Of a stretch of DNA of 35,997 nucleotides, positions 32,050-35,997 are shown in pieces. Both the position numbers and the translations under genes were made by a program. The notes beneath the pieces were generated by a model. The model worked only from the letters and a program-made list of their open reading frames with translations, did no database searches and was not told where the DNA came from. Source of the DNA: Bacteroidota bacterium (lineage in GTDB: Bacteria > Bacteroidota > Bacteroidia > Chitinophagales > LD1); contig JAOQAO010000024.1 in assembly GCA_025963485.1 (NCBI GenBank), forward strand, positions 1 through 35,997. Reading direction: 5' to 3'. Positions within the stretch are counted from its first letter, which is position 1, and each line of letters opens with the position of its first letter.

Positions 32050-33537
32050 ATGCGCAGACAAGACCAACTCATCGACCTCATACACTCACTGACTCCGAGT
32101 GAGAAGCGGTATTTCAAATTGTATGTGAGCCTGCAACCGGGGAGCAAGAAGTATACTCAACTATTTGATGCGCTGCTGAAGCAGGAGAGCTATGATGCTG
32201 CTACGCTGTGCAGGAAGCTAAAACTCACCAAGCCGCAACTCGCAAATGATAAGAAGTACCTGGAGCAAGTAGTAATAAAAGCGCTCAGAGCATTTAATGA
32301 TAAAACCTCTCCGGAGATCATGGTCCAAAATGCCCTGATCGATATAGGTGTACTACTTGCTAAAAATCAGTACGATATGTGTGAGGCTTTGATGCAGTCG
32401 GTTAGAAAGATATGCCTCGAGTATGAGCTGTTTCCACTGCTCCTGGAATGCTCTAAGTGGGAAGTCAGGCTGTATGGCCAAAATCAGCAAGTAGATAAAT
32501 TGTCAGCACAAATTGAAGAAAAACAGAGAGAAGAACTGGACGTAATAGAGAAGCTGAAGAATTACTTTGAGTTTAAACGGCTTAATAATCTGATGTATTC
32601 AAAAATATACCGGAGAGGGGCAGTGCTAAGTACCCAGACAGTAGCAGAGATGGATGAGATAATGCACCATCCCCTTATGCAGGATGAATCAAAGGCTCTG
32701 ACCTTCCAATCCAAAATGTGGTATTACCAGGTGAGTGTATGGTATACTATGGCTACATCCCGGCTTGAAGAAAGCATGGAACTAATGCGCGCGCATGTAA
32801 ACTGCTGTCAGAAAAATATAAAGAAAATATTACCCTATCCGCTACAATACGCCAGAACCTTAAGTGTCTGCGCTTTGAATTTCACTATGGTTGGATACTA
32901 CAGTGACGCTAATAGGTGTATCACCTATATGGAAAAGCTGCCTCATTTGAATGGAATAATACTGAATGAAAACAGAAGACCAGCTATCCAGCAGTTGACA
33001 GTAGATATGCGACTGGGCATCTATACCATCCGCCACGAATACTCCAAGGGTATGGGGTATTTTAAAAAGATGCTGCCACTCATGATCGGAAAGGAGTCTG
33101 ATTGGAGCAATAAATTTTTTACTCATTTTTATTACTATGGCGCTTATTGTTGTTTTCATTGTCTTCAATATGATGATGCGCTGAAGTATTTGCGCAAACT
33201 GATAGATGATAGAGGTAAGAAAAAATGGGCAGATGAAATGATCGCTATTAATATGTTGCATATCATTATTCATTTTGAACTGGGCAATATGGAGCTCATA
33301 CCCTATCTGATAAAGTCACTACAGCAATATATGGGCAAGCCTCAATTCAAACCGAAGTCAATCGAATTGTTCGTTAAGATGTTTTCCACCCTGATAAAGC
33401 AGCCTTTCAGGAAGGAACAAACACTTATTTTCAAAGATTACCTCGCGAAATTTGAGGAACTAAGTGCGATCAATATAGAGAAAGCGATGCAGGACGGCGC
33501 CGGACTGCGATTGTGGTTGCAAAGGAGGATCGGATAA
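32050..33537 (+). CDS. alpha-helical hypothetical protein (TPR-like)
   Basis: The 495-aa, cytoplasmic-looking, almost wholly helical protein has an N-terminal block (LIDLIHSLTPSEKRYFKLYV, then LCRKLKLTKPQLANDKKYLE) that I have met in conserved Bacteroidota proteins of unknown role. The body has repeats of about 35-40 residues with TPR-like spacing (YQVSVWYTMATSRLEESMEL, YGAYCCFHCLQYDDALKYLR). TPR proteins mediate protein-protein contacts. Neighbours do not suggest a partner: an unrelated T9SS gene is divergent, and the enoyl-CoA hydratase follows with its own -7 element. Base composition is slightly more A/T-rich than flanking genes. Confidence 0.75.
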   Translation: MRRQDQLIDLIHSLTPSEKRYFKLYVSLQPGSKKYTQLFDALLKQESYDAATLCRKLKLTKPQLANDKKYLEQVVIKALRAFNDKTSPEIMVQNALIDIGVLLAKNQYDMCEALMQSVRKICLEYELFPLLLECSKWEVRLYGQNQQVDKLSAQIEEKQREELDVIEKLKNYFEFKRLNNLMYSKIYRRGAVLSTQTVAEMDEIMHHPLMQDESKALTFQSKMWYYQVSVWYTMATSRLEESMELMRAHVNCCQKNIKKILPYPLQYARTLSVCALNFTMVGYYSDANRCITYMEKLPHLNGIILNENRRPAIQQLTVDMRLGIYTIRHEYSKGMGYFKKMLPLMIGKESDWSNKFFTHFYYYGAYCCFHCLQYDDALKYLRKLIDDRGKKKWADEMIAINMLHIIIHFELGNMELIPYLIKSLQQYMGKPQFKPKSIELFVKMFSTLIKQPFRKEQTLIFKDYLAKFEELSAINIEKAMQDGAGLRLWLQRRIG

Positions 33538-33574
33538 AATGAGATGGCATTTTTTCATCCCATTGATTTTTTGA

Positions 33575-33582
33575 TAGCTTTG
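33575..33582 (+). promoter_or_regulatory. -7 element for the enoyl-CoA hydratase gene
   Basis: TAGCTTTG, an exact TAnnTTTG, ends 16 bp before the ATG. A T-run at 33550-33555 lies at about the -33 position. Confidence 0.5.
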
Positions 33583-33598
33583 ACCAAAATCGTCTATC

Positions 33599-34378
33599 AT
33601 GAATTTCGAATTTATCAAGGTCAATCCACAATACGACAAACACATTGGCCTCATAGAGCTCAATCGTCCAAAGGAACTCAACGCCCTCAACCGCCAGCTC
33701 ATGATAGAGATACGCGATGTACTCCGTGAGTGGGATGAGGATGAGAATATCCGCGTGGTGATACTCACAGGTGGCGAGCGGGTTTTTGCCGCAGGCGCCG
33801 ATATCAAGCAGATGGCTGATGCTACTGCGATATCGATGCTGGGGATCGATCAATTCTCTACCTGGGACCAGATCAAGAAGACGAAGAAGCCTATCCTGGC
33901 TGCGGTGTCGGGTTTTGCGCTCGGCGGCGGCTGTGAACTGGCAATGACCTGTGACCTGATCGTGGCGTCAGAGACGGCACAGTTTGGCCAGCCGGAGATC
34001 AATATAGGTACGATGCCCGGTGCGGGCGGTACGCAGCGCCTGACTCGCGTCGTAGGCAAAGGCCTCGCGATGGAGATGGTGCTCACAGGGCGTTTCATTA
34101 ATGCAGAAGAAGCGCACAGGGCGGGACTCGTGGTGAAGATCGTACCAGTGGAAGTGCTGCTCGCAGAAACAGTCAAACTCGCTAAACTCATCGCTGCAAA
34201 ATCTCCTATCGCTGTTCGCCTCGCCAAAGAGTCTGTCAATAAAGCTTTTGAAACCACTCTCGATGAAGGCCTGCAATTTGAGCGGAAGAACTTCTACCTG
34301 ACCTTTGCGTCTGAGGACCAGAAGGAAGGTATGAAGGCTTTTGTGGAGAAGCGGGCGCCGGATTTTAAGGGGAGATAG
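33599..34378 (+). CDS. enoyl-CoA hydratase (crotonase family)
   Basis: The 259-aa crotonase-fold protein has LNRPKELNALNRQLM, the oxyanion-hole segments FAAGADIK (63-70) and ALGGGCELAM (108-115), and both catalytic glutamates, E113 and E133 (FGQPEINIGTMPGAGGTQRL). Two glutamates at these places indicate a hydratase and not an isomerase or CoA synthase. It hydrates 2-enoyl-CoA in fatty-acid or amino-acid breakdown and could act on crotonyl-CoA from the glutaryl-CoA-dehydrogenase-like enzyme at 13293, though the genes are 19 kb apart. The gene at 34383 starts 4 bp after its stop. Confidence 0.92.
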   Translation: MNFEFIKVNPQYDKHIGLIELNRPKELNALNRQLMIEIRDVLREWDEDENIRVVILTGGERVFAAGADIKQMADATAISMLGIDQFSTWDQIKKTKKPILAAVSGFALGGGCELAMTCDLIVASETAQFGQPEINIGTMPGAGGTQRLTRVVGKGLAMEMVLTGRFINAEEAHRAGLVVKIVPVEVLLAETVKLAKLIAAKSPIAVRLAKESVNKAFETTLDEGLQFERKNFYLTFASEDQKEGMKAFVEKRAPDFKGR

Positions 34379-34382
34379 GTAT

Positions 34383-35132
34383 ATGAAGATATCGACGCAA
34401 AATTTAATGGCTTTACCGGATATAGCACAGTTAAATAAAACTTGTAAGGCTCTTTCGGTTTTGGACGCTATCATTTGCCCTGATTGGCAATACCGGTATT
34501 ACTCTTATGATAATGCATGGGACAAAGAGAACCAAGAGGAGTGTTTTCACATGCGGAATGGGGAAGGCGACGAGTATAAAATACTATTTGCTCCGTCAGG
34601 TGCTGTGATAAATGGTATCGCACATGAAAGTACGATGAGTAGATGGGTAAGAGTAGAAGTTCAACCCAAATCTTTTAGCGAAAAGTTGAATAGCTTTTTA
34701 GGTAAGAAGGAAACTATTTTAAAACAAGATATATGGAAAGGAGTGATGGATGCGGTTCCGGATATTTTCCACTCATTTGTCTTTGGTGAACCTATAAAAT
34801 CATTGGGAACTACATTTTGCATCTGGCGAAAAACGGAAGATACAAAATGGAGTATAGGAAATATTGTATTCCCTAATGATGAATATAAAGATGGTAGTGA
34901 GCATTTACTTTATATTTTGGATGGAAATCCATCGACTTATAGAGATTGGGCAAAAGGCTACTACGACGAAAAATTTGAAGATACCGACCTTAAAATCGAT
35001 GACATAAAGCATGTTTATGACTTTAAACCCATTACTCCCAATATTGTAGCCCATCTAAACAATGACGGCCTTGACCTTGATGCTTTAAAGAAAGATTTGG
35101 ATATAATAGAATATGAGTACATAGGTTTATAA
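34383..35132 (+). CDS. hypothetical protein, A/T-rich
   Basis: The ATG at 34383 gives 249 aa; the frame extends back to 34341 inside the hydratase gene, so the shorter form is chosen. The protein is soluble, with phrases YRYYSYDNAWDKENQEECFH, MRNGEGDEYKILFAPSGAVI and DLDALKKDLDIIEY. I recall related hypothetical proteins in Bacteroidota, sometimes near toxin-immunity genes, but I cannot name the family. The coding sequence is visibly richer in A and T than the hydratase just upstream. It starts 4 bp after that gene's stop, so it may be read from the same transcript although its composition suggests a later arrival. Confidence 0.7.
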   Translation: MKISTQNLMALPDIAQLNKTCKALSVLDAIICPDWQYRYYSYDNAWDKENQEECFHMRNGEGDEYKILFAPSGAVINGIAHESTMSRWVRVEVQPKSFSEKLNSFLGKKETILKQDIWKGVMDAVPDIFHSFVFGEPIKSLGTTFCIWRKTEDTKWSIGNIVFPNDEYKDGSEHLLYILDGNPSTYRDWAKGYYDEKFEDTDLKIDDIKHVYDFKPITPNIVAHLNNDGLDLDALKKDLDIIEYEYIGL

Positions 35133-35239
35133 CAGTCACTGAAGGCTCATTCCCCACATCTTCCCAACACATCAATTTCCCCCTTTTCTATATCGCTGGA
35201 TTTGCTATTTTTATAGGATAAAATCAGCACGCTTTCTCA

Positions 35240-35997
35240 ATGCATAAAAGGTTACTTGCTTTTGTACTGGCACTATGTGTAGGCAGCGCATCAGCACAGT
35301 CGGGATTTTGGAGTAATGCGGGGGCTTTGGTCTCCATACGGGATACATCTTTTATCTCTGTGATAGGGGATATGTATAACTCTAACGGCGGCATCTACTA
35401 CAACTACGATTCTATTTTCCTCACTGGCAACTGGAGCAATAGTGCAGGCAACCACGCTTTCGATAGCATACTCGTGCCCGCAGGTACAGGCTACGTCTAC
35501 ATGTATGCCGCTGACCAGCGTATCAAGGGCACTGACCAGACCTACTTTCACAATCTGGTACTGAAAGGTACGGGAACTAAATATGCGGATATCGATGCGA
35601 AGGTTGATGGCTTCCTTGATATGACAGACCGCGAGTTTAGCGTGGATGCCAATACCATCTGGATCCGCAATCCGCGGCTGAATTCAGTGCGGAGGACGAC
35701 CGGCTTTCTCTCCTCACTCCAGAATGGGGGATTGCTCAGGTACACTGATGCTGATTCGACATACTTGTATCCGGTGGGTTCTAACCTCGGGGCCAGCCGC
35801 TACAGGCCGGTGGAGGTGAAGCCTACATCGACGCAGGCTAACCAGTACAAGGTGCGTTTTGCTAATGTCGATCCGACATCCGAAGGCTATGACCGGAACA
35901 TCAGGTTTCACCTCGTGTGCTCGATCAATCCGAACTGGTACCATCGTATCTATCATCCATATGGGCCTGACTCTGCGGACCTGTCGATCCTGTATGA
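35240..35997 (+). CDS. exported protein, N-terminal part (cut by window edge)
   Basis: The frame opens at ATG 35240 with a signal peptide (MHKRLLAFVLALCVGSASAQ) and stays open for 252 codons to the window end. The mature part has repeating beta-rich units: ISVIGDMYNSNGGIYYNYDS, FLTGNWSNSAGNHAF, then LVPAGTGYVYMY and TYFHNLVLKGTG, with a following YLYPVGSNLGASRYRPVEV. This resembles N-terminal parts of large Bacteroidota surface proteins that end in T9SS type A or B (gliding-motility-type) sorting domains; the end is outside the window. Confidence 0.8.
   Translation, partial: MHKRLLAFVLALCVGSASAQSGFWSNAGALVSIRDTSFISVIGDMYNSNGGIYYNYDSIFLTGNWSNSAGNHAFDSILVPAGTGYVYMYAADQRIKGTDQTYFHNLVLKGTGTKYADIDAKVDGFLDMTDREFSVDANTIWIRNPRLNSVRRTTGFLSSLQNGGLLRYTDADSTYLYPVGSNLGASRYRPVEVKPTSTQANQYKVRFANVDPTSEGYDRNIRFHLVCSINPNWYHRIYHPYGPDSADLSILY

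Overview
The window comes from a Bacteroidota chromosome, most likely Chitinophagia or a close relative. Three complete secreted proteins end in type A C-terminal sorting domains of the type IX secretion system (T9SS). Several genes carry the phylum's -7 promoter element TAnnTTTG instead of a sigma-70 box. The dihydroorotase has the Bacteroidota-style DDQVHFREPG motif, and the neighbours include a one-POTRA BamA-like barrel, a bbp2-type porin and a thrombospondin-3/OmpA protein. Gene order is that of an ordinary chromosome. I see no phage, plasmid, transposase, CRISPR array, tRNA or rRNA.

Layout. 1-7650: a truncated minus-strand gene of unknown role, a small exported protein, hldD (heptose for LPS core), a BamA-like outer-membrane protein, a TolB-like beta-propeller protein, a secreted M28-PDZ peptidase and a possible SUKH/SMI1-type protein. 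7650-11400: cobalamin adenosyltransferase, a LolD/MacB-type ABC ATPase and gatC on the minus strand, facing trpS and a deoxynucleoside kinase with an unusual Lys/Ala/Pro tail on the plus strand. 11400-17200: a lipoprotein, an alpha/beta hydrolase, a small conserved-looking protein, a glutaryl-CoA-dehydrogenase-like flavoprotein, folB, a single-domain response regulator and an exported thioredoxin-like protein. 17300-26900: a minus-strand block with a large T9SS cargo, a FecE-like ABC ATPase joined to pyrC, the OmpA/TSP3 protein, an SGNH-hydrolase T9SS cargo and a phosphohexomutase (glmM type). 27000-35997: a methyltransferase, a PAP2 phosphatase, the porin, another T9SS cargo, an alpha-helical protein, an enoyl-CoA hydratase, an AT-rich unknown gene and the start of another exported protein.

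Themes. About half of the genes build, export to or act in the cell envelope. The rest is housekeeping (trpS, gatC, pyrC, folB, glmM, dNK) and acyl-CoA chemistry. Both recognisable ABC ATPases lack a permease gene in the window.

The non-coding DNA is the less ordinary part. It holds at least four kinds of dispersed intergenic sequence, including a mirror-symmetric BIME-like element of four perfect hairpins (27832-28019) whose copies show compensatory base changes, and a decayed relative at 30240-30335. No complete new defence or mobile system is evident. The strongest oddities are this element, the histone-H1-like tail on the deoxynucleoside kinase, and a hldD promoter placed so close to the ATG that the mRNA should be leaderless.
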